Below are positions 8,131 to 16,591 of a stretch of 58,175 nt of DNA, one piece after another. Positions within the stretch are counted from its first letter, which is position 1. Each line of letters starts with the position of its first letter. Both the position numbers and the translations under genes were made by a program. The stretch is from Pseudomonas sp. GM50 (GTDB lineage: Bacteria > Pseudomonadota > Gammaproteobacteria > Pseudomonadales > Pseudomonadaceae), in contig NZ_AKJK01000115.1 in the NCBI RefSeq assembly GCF_000282375.1, positions 1 through 58,175 of the forward strand, in the 5' to 3' direction. Under the pieces are notes generated by a model. It saw nothing but the letters and a program-made list of their open reading frames with translations. It had not been told where the DNA came from and made no database searches.

Positions 8131-8880
8131 ATGGATATTCAGCATTTCTATCCTTCAGCGCGCCGCTTTATAAAAATTGACGCGATCATACTGCTTTTTA
8201 TTACCCCGCTTTTTGCTCATGCGGACATTACTGAGGAGGAGGCGACGGCTAACTGTCTTAAAATTAGTGAATACTCCGCCGAGGGCGAAAAGTATTACAA
8301 GCTTAAGCAATACGCCAAGGCTCGGGAGCAATACGAGCGACAGGTCGGCTGGTCGGAGAGTTGTCAGCTGGGTGAAGAGGCAGTTGCGATGGCCTACAAT
8401 AACGTCGCTCTCACCTATGTACACGAAGGCAATTACCTTAAGGCCCGGGCATGGCTGAATATTCTTCCAAGCGACAAAAAGTCGATTTTCAACCTTGAAA
8501 AATTCAGTGGCGATATAAAAAACTCAGTAGAGAAACTGTCTGCTAAGTCAGAAGGGCAATATTGGCAATATGCCGGGGCTTCGTTATGGAGCACCATGAC
8601 TATCAAGCCGCAGGGTCAGAAATACAAAGTTGATTTTCAGGGTTATTACGTTGGCCTGATGGCGATGTACTACGGTCCCAATATAGGTGAGTTTTCAACG
8701 GTGTTAGAGGTTGATAATGGCAAGGCTCAATACGTCATGAGCGGAGATGACGAAGGCGACTGCGTATACGACTTCGACATTAAAAATGATCTGCTCACTG
8801 TAAAGCGCACGGCAGGTGAGTGGTGCGGTTTTGGTCATAATGTGGGAGCTGAAGGCGTTTATAACAGGGTTGAGTTCTAG
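8131..8880 (+). CDS. Hypothetical exported protein with a TPR-like N-terminal part
   Basis: The 249-aa product has a signal peptide (hydrophobic stretch about residues 17-28, likely cleaved after AHA). A TPR-like segment follows (about 45-120: YYKLKQYAKAREQYER, then MAYNNVALTYVHEGNYLKA). The C-terminal half is rich in aromatic and acidic residues and looks like a beta domain. Cysteines at DCVYDF and EWCGFG could form a disulfide in the periplasm. The gene stands alone and is AT-rich (codons such as AAA, AAT and GAT are frequent), which suggests transfer. I do not recognise the family. Confidence 0.65.
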   Translation: MDIQHFYPSARRFIKIDAIILLFITPLFAHADITEEEATANCLKISEYSAEGEKYYKLKQYAKAREQYERQVGWSESCQLGEEAVAMAYNNVALTYVHEGNYLKARAWLNILPSDKKSIFNLEKFSGDIKNSVEKLSAKSEGQYWQYAGASLWSTMTIKPQGQKYKVDFQGYYVGLMAMYYGPNIGEFSTVLEVDNGKAQYVMSGDDEGDCVYDFDIKNDLLTVKRTAGEWCGFGHNVGAEGVYNRVEF

Positions 8881-9042
8881 CAGCTTTCGGAATTCGCGAA
8901 GTTTGGCAAACAGTCGAAATTCAACGTAGTTGGTATGGCGTTTGTTCATCACACAAACAGCGGACGGATTTATTTTTTGATTTATTTTTTCCTGCTGTCA
9001 GTTCTAGTGTAGAGAAAAAATTTGTCCTCCCTTTTCTCCACG
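8881..9042. other. AT-rich gap between convergent genes
   Basis: This gap separates the plus-strand exported protein from the minus-strand gene at 9043. A weak stem at 9007-9041 (GTGTAGAGAAAA with TTTTCTCCAC) may act as a terminator for the minus-strand gene. Nothing else is seen. Confidence 0.25.
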
Positions 9043-9543
9043 TCAGGCCGGTTCCCCAATACACCACCACTGTATTGCGACCTCATCGTCAGGTTGAGTT
9101 ACGTCATGCCCGTGCTCGATGAAATGCGCTGGAGTGTGCAGGGCAAGAATATCACTGATCCGCTCTGGTTTAAGCGCGTTGGTTTCACCGAGAAAACCCA
9201 GATAATAGTCCCGGTCATAGAAGAGGGTGACTTCGCTCTGATGAACCCATGGCCACACCAGCAGACAAGCGACCCGGTAGTAACCCTGTGAGTGGTTGGC
9301 AGCGTTGGACAGGTGGCTAGCGGCTTCGAGCAGTTGCTGAATGCAGAAGGCCTGAACTTCGATCCTGGCTTGAGGGCCTTGGACCAAGGCCGCGTGCACC
9401 GGGATCTTCCAATGTGTGTAGCACTCCATGTGCGCGGATCGCGGGTGAAACTCATCGCGAAAACTGGAGGCCCAGCTTTCCAGAGCGCGAAGGCGGCGGG
9501 GAATGCCTCTGAGCGGTTTGTTGTTGAGGGCGATTTGCCTCAT
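9043..9543 (-). CDS. Conserved hypothetical protein, DUF3916-like
   Basis: The 166-aa product starts MRQIALNNKPLRGIPRRLRALESW and is rich in His, Trp and Tyr (CYTHWKIPVHA, LVWPWVHQSEVTLFYDRDYY). The N-terminal RGIPRRLRALESWA pattern resembles DUF3916 proteins of unknown function. No signal peptide or membrane segment is seen, so it is probably cytoplasmic. The start is supported by AAGGAC on the minus strand, seven bases upstream. It has no operon partner. Confidence 0.6.
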   Translation of the reverse strand: MRQIALNNKPLRGIPRRLRALESWASSFRDEFHPRSAHMECYTHWKIPVHAALVQGPQARIEVQAFCIQQLLEAASHLSNAANHSQGYYRVACLLVWPWVHQSEVTLFYDRDYYLGFLGETNALKPERISDILALHTPAHFIEHGHDVTQPDDEVAIQWWCIGEPA

Positions 9544-9690
9544 TGATACGTCCTTGTGATTTCGAAAAGGTCTTTCGTTGCTGTCTGCTGACGCAATTGA
9601 AAAGTGGGCAGATAGATTTCCATATTAGCCAAGACCCTAGCCAGCACTAGTCGGTGTAAAGGGTTACTAAACTTTGCCTCACCCGATCAT

Positions 9691-10020
9691 TCACTGAATG
9701 TCTTTCAAGTAATCCTTAAGTGCGATGAGCGGCGCATTAAGCTGCTCCATTGTCCGCGCACTGCTGAAATCAGCTGACAACCGTCGCAGCTCCCGCCCCA
9801 GCGGCGTATCAGCCCCGCCTATAGCGTTCAGCGCCAACCCCACACAATGCGTCACCCTAAACTGAATCCCCTCAACATCCCCCCGTCGCACCAACAACCC
9901 AAACACCTCCCGCTCATAATCACTCATGATCGGATCATCCCGCAAAATCGGACTTTCACCTTCCGTCTCATAAGCCAGCTTGAAGGCGAAAAGGGCAACG
10001 GTTTCCAGTGGCAATTCCAT
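9691..10020 (-). CDS. Conserved hypothetical protein, small helical
   Basis: The product is 109 aa, starts MELPLETVALFAFKLAYE and ends ALKDYLKDIQ. It looks all-helical and cytoplasmic. The reading frame stays open upstream through the tRNA-Leu gene, but that extension is spurious, and I chose the ATG at 10020 for that reason. A degraded copy of its C-terminus lies at 5429-5488, which suggests a formerly duplicated gene. I cannot name a function. Confidence 0.7.
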   Translation of the reverse strand: MELPLETVALFAFKLAYETEGESPILRDDPIMSDYEREVFGLLVRRGDVEGIQFRVTHCVGLALNAIGGADTPLGRELRRLSADFSSARTMEQLNAPLIALKDYLKDIQ

Positions 10021-10084
10021 TGTGTGAATCCTTGATTCGTTAGCGAGCGGTTTGGGGCTGCAGCACCGAAAAGACAAGATCAAA

Positions 10085-10113
10085 AGATCGCAGCCTTCGG
10101 CAGCTCCTACGGG
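10085..10113. repeat. REP-like repeat unit
   Basis: The segment around GATCGCAGCCTTCGG, then CAGCTCCTAC, is a dispersed unit well known in P. fluorescens and P. putida genomes. Only one arm is seen here, between the small gene and tRNA-Leu. Confidence 0.5.
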
Positions 10114-10144
10114 GCGGCGGGGCGAGATCACTTTTCTACAGGCG

Positions 10145-10174
10145 AAAAAAAAGGCCTTGCAAAGCAAGACCTTT
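10145..10174 (-). terminator. Rho-independent terminator of tRNA-Leu
   Basis: On the minus strand, AAGGTCTTGC, a TTT loop and GCAAGGCCTT are followed by a run of T. It lies directly after the tRNA 3' end. Confidence 0.85.
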
Positions 10175-10182
10175 CTTAATTT

Positions 10183-10267
10183 TGGTGCCCCGAGGGAGAC
10201 TCGAACTCCCACTCCTTTCGAAAACGGATTTTGAATCCGCCGCGTCTACCAATTCCGCCATCAGGGC
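10183..10267 (-). tRNA. tRNA-Leu (anticodon CAA)
   Basis: The 85-nt gene folds as a class II tRNA. The acceptor stem is GCCCTGA with TCGGGGC, the CCA is encoded, and the anticodon loop TTCAAAA gives CAA, which reads the UUG leucine codon. A long variable arm (GTTTTCGAAAGGAGT region) and a T loop TTCGAGT are present. It has its own sigma-70 promoter and terminator, so it is a single-gene transcript. tRNA-Leu genes are frequent integration sites for mobile elements. The accessory genes at 5.2-10.0 kb lie on its 3' side, but I see no duplicated tRNA 3' end that would mark an attachment site. Confidence 0.95.
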
Positions 10268-10280
10268 TCAATGGCGGCGA

Positions 10281-10309
10281 AGTATAGAGATGAGATAACC
10301 GTTGGTCAA
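10281..10309 (-). promoter_or_regulatory. Sigma-70 promoter of tRNA-Leu
   Basis: On the minus strand there is a -35 TTGACC, a 17-base spacer and a -10 TATACT. The -10 ends about 13 bases before the mature 5' end of the tRNA. This is a near-consensus promoter for a stable RNA. Confidence 0.8.
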
Positions 10310-10374
10310 TCAGGTGCATGGAGAATTTTTGATATTTCCGCTAGACTTCCCGGCCCTGCTAGACGAACCCCATC

Positions 10375-11424
10375 ATGCGCGTTGCTGACTTTACTTTTGA
10401 GCTCCCTGATTCGCTGATTGCTCGCCATCCTTTGGCTGAGCGTCGCGGTAGTCGCCTGTTGACCCTGGACGGGGTCAGCGGCGCCCTGGCACACCGTCAA
10501 TTCACTGATTTGCTCGAGCATTTGCGCCCGGGCGATTTGATGGTGTTCAACAATACCCGGGTGATTCCGGCGCGGCTGTTTGGCCAGAAGGCTTCCGGCG
10601 GCAAGCTGGAAATCCTGGTGGAGCGGGTGCTCGACAGTCATCGCGTGCTGGCGCATGTGCGTTCCAGCAAGTCGCCCAAGCCGGGGTCGAAGATCCTGAT
10701 CGACGGCGGTGGCGAAGCCGAGATGCTGGCGCGTCACGATGCGTTGTTCGAGCTGGGGTTTGCCGAAGAGGTGTTGCCGCTGCTCGACCGTGTCGGGCAC
10801 ATGCCGTTGCCTCCTTATATAGATCGCCCGGATGAAGGCTCGGACCGGGAGCGTTATCAGACGGTGTACGCCGAGCGTTTGGGCGCGGTAGCGGCGCCGA
10901 CGGCGGGGCTGCATTTCGATCAGCCGCTGATGGAGGCGATTGCCGCCAAGGGCATCGAGACTGCGTTCGTGACCTTGCACGTCGGCGCCGGCACCTTTCA
11001 GCCGGTGCGCGTGGAGAAGATCGAAGATCACCACATGCACAGCGAGTGGCTGGAAGTCAGTCAGGACGTGGTCGATGCCGTCGAAGCCTGCCGCGCTCGC
11101 GGTGGTCGCGTGGTGGCCGTGGGGACTACCAGCGTGCGTTCCCTGGAAAGTGCCGCGCGCGATGGCGTGCTCAAGCCGTTCAGTGGCGACACCGACATCT
11201 TTATCTATCCAGGCCGGCCATTTCATGTGGTCGATGCCCTGGTCACCAACTTCCATTTGCCCGAATCCACGCTGTTGATGCTGGTTTCGGCATTCGCCGG
11301 TTATCCCGAGACCATGGCCGCCTATAAAGCCGCCGTCGACAACGAATACCGCTTTTTCAGCTACGGTGATGCGATGTTTATCACCCGTAATCCCGCACCA
11401 CGTGGCCCTGAGGAAACAGAATGA
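10375..11424 (+). CDS. queA: S-adenosylmethionine:tRNA ribosyltransferase-isomerase
   Basis: QueA transfers and isomerises the ribose of S-adenosylmethionine onto preQ1 at position 34 of tRNA, forming epoxyqueuosine. At 349 aa it is full length. The start MRVADFTFELPDSLIARHP and the core motifs (APTAGLHF, HVGAGTFQPVR, VGTTSVRSLES, NFHLPESTLLMLVSAFAG) are typical of QueA. It is the first gene of queA-tgt-yajC-secD-secF, and its stop overlaps the tgt start by 4 bp. This pairs two consecutive steps of the queuosine pathway. Confidence 0.97.
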   Translation: MRVADFTFELPDSLIARHPLAERRGSRLLTLDGVSGALAHRQFTDLLEHLRPGDLMVFNNTRVIPARLFGQKASGGKLEILVERVLDSHRVLAHVRSSKSPKPGSKILIDGGGEAEMLARHDALFELGFAEEVLPLLDRVGHMPLPPYIDRPDEGSDRERYQTVYAERLGAVAAPTAGLHFDQPLMEAIAAKGIETAFVTLHVGAGTFQPVRVEKIEDHHMHSEWLEVSQDVVDAVEACRARGGRVVAVGTTSVRSLESAARDGVLKPFSGDTDIFIYPGRPFHVVDALVTNFHLPESTLLMLVSAFAGYPETMAAYKAAVDNEYRFFSYGDAMFITRNPAPRGPEETE

Positions 11425-12554
11425 GTCGCACCAGTCGCATGTCTTTTGAGCTCCTTGCCACCGACGGCAAGGCTCGTCGCGGTCGTTTGACCTTCCCGCG
11501 CGGTACCGTCGAGACCCCGGCCTTCATGCCGGTGGGCACCTACGGCACGGTCAAGGGCATGCTGCCGCGGGATATCACCGCCACGGGCGCGGAAATCATT
11601 CTGGGTAACACCTTCCACTTGTGGCTGCGTCCTGGCACCGAAGTGATCAAGAAGCACGGCGACCTGCACGATTTCATGCAGTGGAAAGGCCCGATTCTTA
11701 CAGATTCCGGCGGTTTTCAGGTGTTCAGCCTGGGCGCAATGCGCAAGATCAAGGAGGAGGGCGTGACCTTCGCCTCTCCGGTCGACGGCGCCAAAGTGTT
11801 CATGGGGCCGGAAGAGTCGATGCAGGTCCAGCGCGATCTGGGTTCGGACATCGTGATGATCTTTGACGAATGCACCCCGTACCCGGCTGACGAAGACGTC
11901 GCGCGGGTATCGATGGAGCTGTCGTTGCGTTGGGCCAAGCGTTCGAAAGAAGCCCATGGCGACAACACGGCGGCGCTGTTCGGCATCGTTCAGGGCGGTA
12001 TGCACCAGGATCTGCGCATGCGCTCCCTGGAAGGCCTCGACAAGATCGGCTTCGATGGCTTGGCCATTGGCGGTCTGTCGGTGGGCGAGCCCAAGCACGA
12101 GATGATCAAGGTGCTGGATTACCTGCCGGGCCAGATGCCGGCTGACAAACCTCGTTACCTTATGGGCGTTGGCAAACCGGAAGATCTGGTTGAGGGTGTG
12201 CGCCGCGGTGTGGACATGTTCGATTGCGTGATGCCAACCCGTAATGCCCGCAATGGGCATCTGTTCATTGATACAGGCGTGCTGAAGATCCGTAACGCGT
12301 TCCATCGCCATGATGATTCGCCGCTGGATCCGACCTGCGATTGCTATACCTGCCAGAACTTCTCCCGTGCTTATCTGCACCATCTGGACAAGTGCGGCGA
12401 AATGCTGGGTAGCATGTTGAATACCATCCACAATTTGCGCCATTACCAGGTGCTTATGGCTGGTTTGCGCGAGGCTATTCAACAGGGTACATTGGCCGCC
12501 TTTGTCGATGCCTTCTACGCCAAACGCGGGTTACCTGTTCCGCCTTTGGACTGA
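11421..12554 (+). CDS. tgt: tRNA-guanine transglycosylase
   Basis: Tgt swaps guanine 34 for preQ1 in tRNAs with GUN anticodons. At 377 aa it is full length. The nucleophile Asp region (SGGFQVFSLG), the second Asp in FDCVMPTRNARNG and the zinc site CDCYTCQNFSRAYLHHL are all present. The gene overlaps queA by 4 bp and is followed by yajC after 43 bp, the usual gammaproteobacterial order. Confidence 0.97.
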   Translation: MSRTSRMSFELLATDGKARRGRLTFPRGTVETPAFMPVGTYGTVKGMLPRDITATGAEIILGNTFHLWLRPGTEVIKKHGDLHDFMQWKGPILTDSGGFQVFSLGAMRKIKEEGVTFASPVDGAKVFMGPEESMQVQRDLGSDIVMIFDECTPYPADEDVARVSMELSLRWAKRSKEAHGDNTAALFGIVQGGMHQDLRMRSLEGLDKIGFDGLAIGGLSVGEPKHEMIKVLDYLPGQMPADKPRYLMGVGKPEDLVEGVRRGVDMFDCVMPTRNARNGHLFIDTGVLKIRNAFHRHDDSPLDPTCDCYTCQNFSRAYLHHLDKCGEMLGSMLNTIHNLRHYQVLMAGLREAIQQGTLAAFVDAFYAKRGLPVPPLD

Positions 12555-12597
12555 GTTTTCTGACCCCAAGATTCAACATTTGCAACTGGAGTGCTAA

Positions 12598-12933
12598 ATG
12601 AGCTTTTTTATCTCTAATGCCATGGCTGACGCTGCTGCACCTGCGGCAGGCCCAATGGGCGGCGGCTTTGAGTGGATTTTCCTGGTCGGTTTCCTGGTCA
12701 TCTTCTACCTGATGATCTGGCGTCCACAGGCCAAGCGCGCCAAAGAGCAGAAAAACCTGCTGGGCAGCCTGCAAAAAGGTGACGAAGTTGTGACCACCGG
12801 TGGTATCGCCGGCAAGATCACCAAAGTGTCCGACGACTTCGTCGTTCTGGAAGTCTCCGACACCGTCGAAATGAAATTCCAGAAAGGCGCCATCGCCGCC
12901 ACGCTGCCAAAAGGCACGCTCAAAGCGATCTAA
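12598..12933 (+). CDS. yajC: Preprotein translocase subunit YajC
   Basis: The 111-aa single-pass inner-membrane protein associates with SecDF. One membrane helix (about residues 22-41) is followed by YLMIWRPQAKRAKEQKNLL and the conserved KGDEVVTTGGIAGKI segment. A GGAG ribosome site precedes the ATG. It sits between tgt and secD in the standard operon. Confidence 0.96.
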   Translation: MSFFISNAMADAAAPAAGPMGGGFEWIFLVGFLVIFYLMIWRPQAKRAKEQKNLLGSLQKGDEVVTTGGIAGKITKVSDDFVVLEVSDTVEMKFQKGAIAATLPKGTLKAI

Positions 12934-12956
12934 GTTTCAACTTCTACTCAATCGAC

Positions 12957-12975
12957 GGGGCGCGCAAGGCGCCCC
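12957..12975 (+). other. Hairpin between yajC and secD
   Basis: GGGGCGC, the loop GCAAG and GCGCCCC make a perfect 7-bp stem. No T run follows, so it is more likely an RNA-stability or processing structure than a terminator. Confidence 0.4.
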
Positions 12976-12996
12976 GCGTCATAAGCGGGCGGCGTG

Positions 12997-14865
12997 ATGC
13001 TGAACAAATACCCTCTGTGGAAATACATTCTGATCCTGGCGGTGCTGGCGATCGGTCTGATTTATTCCGCTCCCAATCTATACCCTGACGACCCGGCCAT
13101 TCAGGTCAGCGGTGCAAGCACTGCACTGCAGGTTACTCAGGCTGATCTGGATCGTGTGAGCACCGCGCTCAAGGAATCCGGGATCAACGTCAAGGCGGCC
13201 ACCCTGGCTGCGGGCGGCAAGGGCGGTCTGATCCGTCTGACCAAGGCTGAAGATCAGCTGCCAGCCAAAGACGTCGTGCGCAAGGCATTGGGTGATGACT
13301 ACGTCGTTGCACTGAACCTGGCACAAACCACCCCGCAATGGCTGCGCAGCTTTGGCGCGCACCCGATGAAGCTGGGTCTGGACTTGTCCGGTGGTGTGCA
13401 CTTCCTGCTGGAAGTGGACATGGACAAAGCCCTCGACGCACGCCTGAAAGTCTACGAAGGCGACGTCAAGAGCCTGTTGCGCAAAGAGCGTCTGCGCTAT
13501 CGCAGCCTGCCGCAACTGGGTGGTGCCATTCAGCTGGGCTTCACTGATGAAGCAGCCCGTGAAGAGGCGCGTGCGCTGATTCGCAAGAACTTCAACGATT
13601 TCGACATTGTTCCGGCCGACCTCAATGGCCAACCGGTACTGCGTCTGGCGATGACCCCGGCCAAGCTGGCGGAAATCCGCGAATACTCCATCAAGCAGAA
13701 CTTGACCACGGTACGTAACCGCGTCAACGAGCTGGGTGTTGCCGAACCTATCGTTCAGCGCCAGGGCGCCAACCGCATCGTGGTTGAGCTGCCGGGCGTG
13801 CAAGACACTGCAGAAGCCAAGCGTATCCTCGGCAAGACGGCCAACCTTGAGTTCCGTCTGGCAGCTGAGCCTGGCGCTTCGAAAGCCACTTCCGAGTCGT
13901 TCGAGTTCCGTGAAGGCAATCGTCCTGCGGCGCTGATCGAGCGTGGCCTGATCATCACCGGTGACCAGGTGACTGACGCCAAGGCTGGCTTCGGCGAGCA
14001 TGGCACGCCAGAAGTGAACATCCGTCTGGATGGCCACGGTGGCGAGCTGATGAGTCGTGCGACTCGCAGCAACGTCGGTCGCAGCATGGCGGTGATCTTC
14101 ATCGAGCAACGTCCTGTTACCACTTACACCAAGCAAGTGGTCAACGGCGTCGAGAAAGACGTACCGGTTCAGACGTTTAAAGAAGAGAAGAAGATCATCA
14201 GCCTGGCGACCATCCAGTCGCCGCTGGGTGCCCAGTTCCGCATCACTGGCCTGAACGGCCAGGGCGAATCGTCCGAACTGGCGCTGCTGCTGCGTGCCGG
14301 TGGTCTGGCGGCGCCGATGTACTTCGCTGAAGAGCGCACCATCGGCCCAAGCCTGGGTGCCGACAACATCACCAAAGGTATCGATGCGTCGCTGTGGGGC
14401 ATGCTGTTTGTCTCGCTGTTCATCATGGCCATCTACCGCTTCTTCGGCCTCATCGCCACCGTCGCGCTGACGGTGAACATGGTGATGCTGCTGGCCTTGA
14501 TGTCTCTGCTGGGTGCAACACTGACCCTGCCGGGTATCGCCGGTATCGTGTTGACCATGGGTATGGCGGTCGACGCCAACGTACTGATCTTCTCGCGGAT
14601 ACGTGAAGAGATCGCGGCTGGCATGACCGTGCAGCGGGCAATCAACGAAGGCTTCGGCCGGGCATTCACCGCGATTCTCGACGCCAACCTGACAACCTTG
14701 TTGGTCGGCGGGATTCTCTTTGCCATGGGCACCGGCCCGGTCAAAGGCTTCGCAGTGACCATGTCCCTCGGGATCTTTACCTCGATGTTCACGGCCATCA
14801 TGGTGACCCGCGCGATGGTCAACCTGATCTTCGGCGGTCGTGACTTCAAGAAGTTGTGGATTTAA
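12997..14865 (+). CDS. secD: Protein translocase subunit SecD
   Basis: SecD is the inner-membrane partner of SecF. It uses proton motive force to complete export of proteins through SecYEG. The 622-aa product has an N-terminal helix (LNKYPLWKYILIL), a large periplasmic domain (P1) and a C-terminal block of five helices that includes the SecD signature GMAVDANVLIFSRIREE. Either GTG 12994 or ATG 12997 could start it. I chose the ATG because it gives the family-typical MLNKYPLWK. It is followed by secF after 9 bp. Confidence 0.96.
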   Translation: MLNKYPLWKYILILAVLAIGLIYSAPNLYPDDPAIQVSGASTALQVTQADLDRVSTALKESGINVKAATLAAGGKGGLIRLTKAEDQLPAKDVVRKALGDDYVVALNLAQTTPQWLRSFGAHPMKLGLDLSGGVHFLLEVDMDKALDARLKVYEGDVKSLLRKERLRYRSLPQLGGAIQLGFTDEAAREEARALIRKNFNDFDIVPADLNGQPVLRLAMTPAKLAEIREYSIKQNLTTVRNRVNELGVAEPIVQRQGANRIVVELPGVQDTAEAKRILGKTANLEFRLAAEPGASKATSESFEFREGNRPAALIERGLIITGDQVTDAKAGFGEHGTPEVNIRLDGHGGELMSRATRSNVGRSMAVIFIEQRPVTTYTKQVVNGVEKDVPVQTFKEEKKIISLATIQSPLGAQFRITGLNGQGESSELALLLRAGGLAAPMYFAEERTIGPSLGADNITKGIDASLWGMLFVSLFIMAIYRFFGLIATVALTVNMVMLLALMSLLGATLTLPGIAGIVLTMGMAVDANVLIFSRIREEIAAGMTVQRAINEGFGRAFTAILDANLTTLLVGGILFAMGTGPVKGFAVTMSLGIFTSMFTAIMVTRAMVNLIFGGRDFKKLWI

Positions 14866-14874
14866 GGGGCTGCC

Positions 14875-15789
14875 ATGTTACGTACAATCAACTTCATGGG
14901 CGTTCGCAACTTTGCGTTCGGCGTCACATTGCTCCTCACGGCATTGGCATTGTTCAGTGTCGCCACCAAGGGCATGAACTGGGGCCTGGACTTCACCGGC
15001 GGTACGCTCATCGAGCTGACCTACGAGCGTCCGGCCGATGTCACCAAAGTGCGTGAGCAGCTGGTTACATCGGGTTATCACGAGGCGATCGTTCAGAGCT
15101 TCGGTGCGACTACCGATTTGCTGGTGCGTATGCCAGGTGAAGACCCGCAGCTGGGTCACCAGGTGGCCGAGGCCTTGCAGAAGGTCGGTGGCGACAACCC
15201 TGCGGTGGTCAAGCGCGTCGAATTCGTCGGCCCTCAGGTCGGTGAAGAACTGCGCGACCAGGGCGGCCTCGGCATGCTGATGGCGTTGGGCGGCATTTTG
15301 ATCTACCTGGCTTTCCGCTTTCAGTGGAAGTTTGCGGTGGGTGCAATCGTTTCGCTGATCCACGACGTGATCGTGACCATCGGTATCCTGTCGTTCTTCC
15401 AGATCACCTTCGACCTGACGGTGCTGGCGGCGGTGCTGGCGATCATCGGTTACTCGCTCAACGACACCATCGTGGTATTCGACCGGGTTCGTGAGAACTT
15501 CCGGGTACTGCGCAAGGCCAGCCTGATCGAGAACATCAACATCTCGACCACGCAAACCCTGCTGCGGACCATGGCGACGTCGATCTCCACCTTGCTGGCG
15601 ATCGCGGCCCTGTTGTTCTTCGGTGGCGACAACCTGTTCGGCTTCTCCATTGCCCTGTTCATCGGTGTTCTGGCGGGTACTTACTCGTCGATCTACATCG
15701 CGAACGTGGTGCTGATCTGGCTGAACCTGAGCAGCGAGGACCTGATTCCTGCTGCAGTGGCCGAGACGGAAGTCGACGACCGTCCATAA
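14875..15789 (+). CDS. secF: Protein translocase subunit SecF
   Basis: This 304-aa inner-membrane protein works with SecD. It has six predicted helices, the motif NFMGVRNFAFG at the N-terminus, the GLDFTGGTLIEL beta segment and the SecF signature GYSLNDTIVVFDRVREN. It is the last gene of the queA operon, followed by a strong terminator. Confidence 0.97.
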   Translation: MLRTINFMGVRNFAFGVTLLLTALALFSVATKGMNWGLDFTGGTLIELTYERPADVTKVREQLVTSGYHEAIVQSFGATTDLLVRMPGEDPQLGHQVAEALQKVGGDNPAVVKRVEFVGPQVGEELRDQGGLGMLMALGGILIYLAFRFQWKFAVGAIVSLIHDVIVTIGILSFFQITFDLTVLAAVLAIIGYSLNDTIVVFDRVRENFRVLRKASLIENINISTTQTLLRTMATSISTLLAIAALLFFGGDNLFGFSIALFIGVLAGTYSSIYIANVVLIWLNLSSEDLIPAAVAETEVDDRP

Positions 15790-15819
15790 CGGTTATCGCT
15801 TTTCCAGCTGTAGGCCGAG

Positions 15820-15851
15820 AAGGCGCGAGTGTTGAACTCGCGCCTTTTTTT
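15820..15851 (+). terminator. Terminator of the queA-secF operon
   Basis: AAGGCGCGAG, a 7-base loop and CTCGCGCCTT are followed by a T run. The perfect 10-bp stem lies about 30 bp after the secF stop. Confidence 0.9.
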
Positions 15852-15907
15852 ATGCTCCAAGGCTGGGAGAAGCGGGTTTTCCCGTCTGTGATGGTCAGGA
15901 GGTTCAT

Positions 15908-16456
15908 GTGAACAAGTCGTTGCTGGTTGGTGCGGTATTGGGTGCTGTCGGTGTCACTGCCGGGGGTGCTGTTGCCACCTACAAGCTGGTTAAAAGCGGC
16001 CCTGAGTATGCGCAAGTGCTGGCCGTTGAACCGATCAAGACACAAATCAAGACTCCACGTGAAGTGTGCAAGGACGTTACGGTTACCCGGCAAGCGCCGG
16101 TAAAAGATCAACACCAGATCGCCGGTACGGTGGTCGGCGCGCTGGCCGGTGGCCTGTTGGGCAACCAGATCGGCGGCGGTACAGGCAAGAAAATCGCCAC
16201 TGTGGCCGGTGCGGTCGGTGGCGGTTATGCGGGCAACAAGGTGCAGGAAGGCATGCAGGAGCGTGATACCTACACCACGACTCAGACTCGCTGTAACACC
16301 GTGAATGACATCAGCGACAAGGTTGTAGGCTACGACGTTCGTTATTCGCTGGATGGCAAGGAAGGCAAAGTGCGGATGGATCGTGATCCGGGCAACCAGA
16401 TTCCGGTCGACAAGGAAGGCAAGTTGATCCTGGGGCAGAACGAACCGGCTCAGTAA
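15908..16456 (+). CDS. Glycine-zipper (2TM) envelope protein
   Basis: The 182-aa product has an N-terminal hydrophobic segment (residues 4-28) and a central glycine-zipper region (about 75-112: GTVVGALAGGLLGNQIGGG, AGAVGGGYAGNKVQEGMQ). These features are typical of the SlyB/Rick17kDa-like 2TM family of envelope proteins. A C-terminal domain follows (VVGYDVRYSLDGKEGKVRMD). The GTG start is forced because the overlapping ATG hits a stop at once. An AGGAGG ribosome site lies five bases upstream. No lipobox cysteine is visible, so it is probably anchored by the helix. The gene is monocistronic, with its own terminator. Confidence 0.85.
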   Translation: MNKSLLVGAVLGAVGVTAGGAVATYKLVKSGPEYAQVLAVEPIKTQIKTPREVCKDVTVTRQAPVKDQHQIAGTVVGALAGGLLGNQIGGGTGKKIATVAGAVGGGYAGNKVQEGMQERDTYTTTQTRCNTVNDISDKVVGYDVRYSLDGKEGKVRMDRDPGNQIPVDKEGKLILGQNEPAQ

Positions 16457-16478
16457 TGAGTTGAGCGCCTCACGCAAG

Positions 16479-16507
16479 AAAAGCATCCCGAGAGGGATGC
16501 TTTTTTT
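16479..16507 (+). terminator. Terminator of the glycine-zipper gene
   Basis: AAGCATCCC, the loop GAGA and GGGATGCTT are followed by seven T. Confidence 0.9.
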
Positions 16508-16591
16508 GTGCCTGAATTTTATGTTCACCGCCAACGTGCTATGAAAGACTCTTCATTTTTCGCGGCCTTACGCCTGCCTGTCTGAGACCCC

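Noticed and set aside
10021..10212. An N-terminal extension of the 9691-10020 gene through the tRNA-Leu gene
   Set aside because: It would translate a structural RNA and its terminator. The ATG at 10020 gives a compact helical protein.
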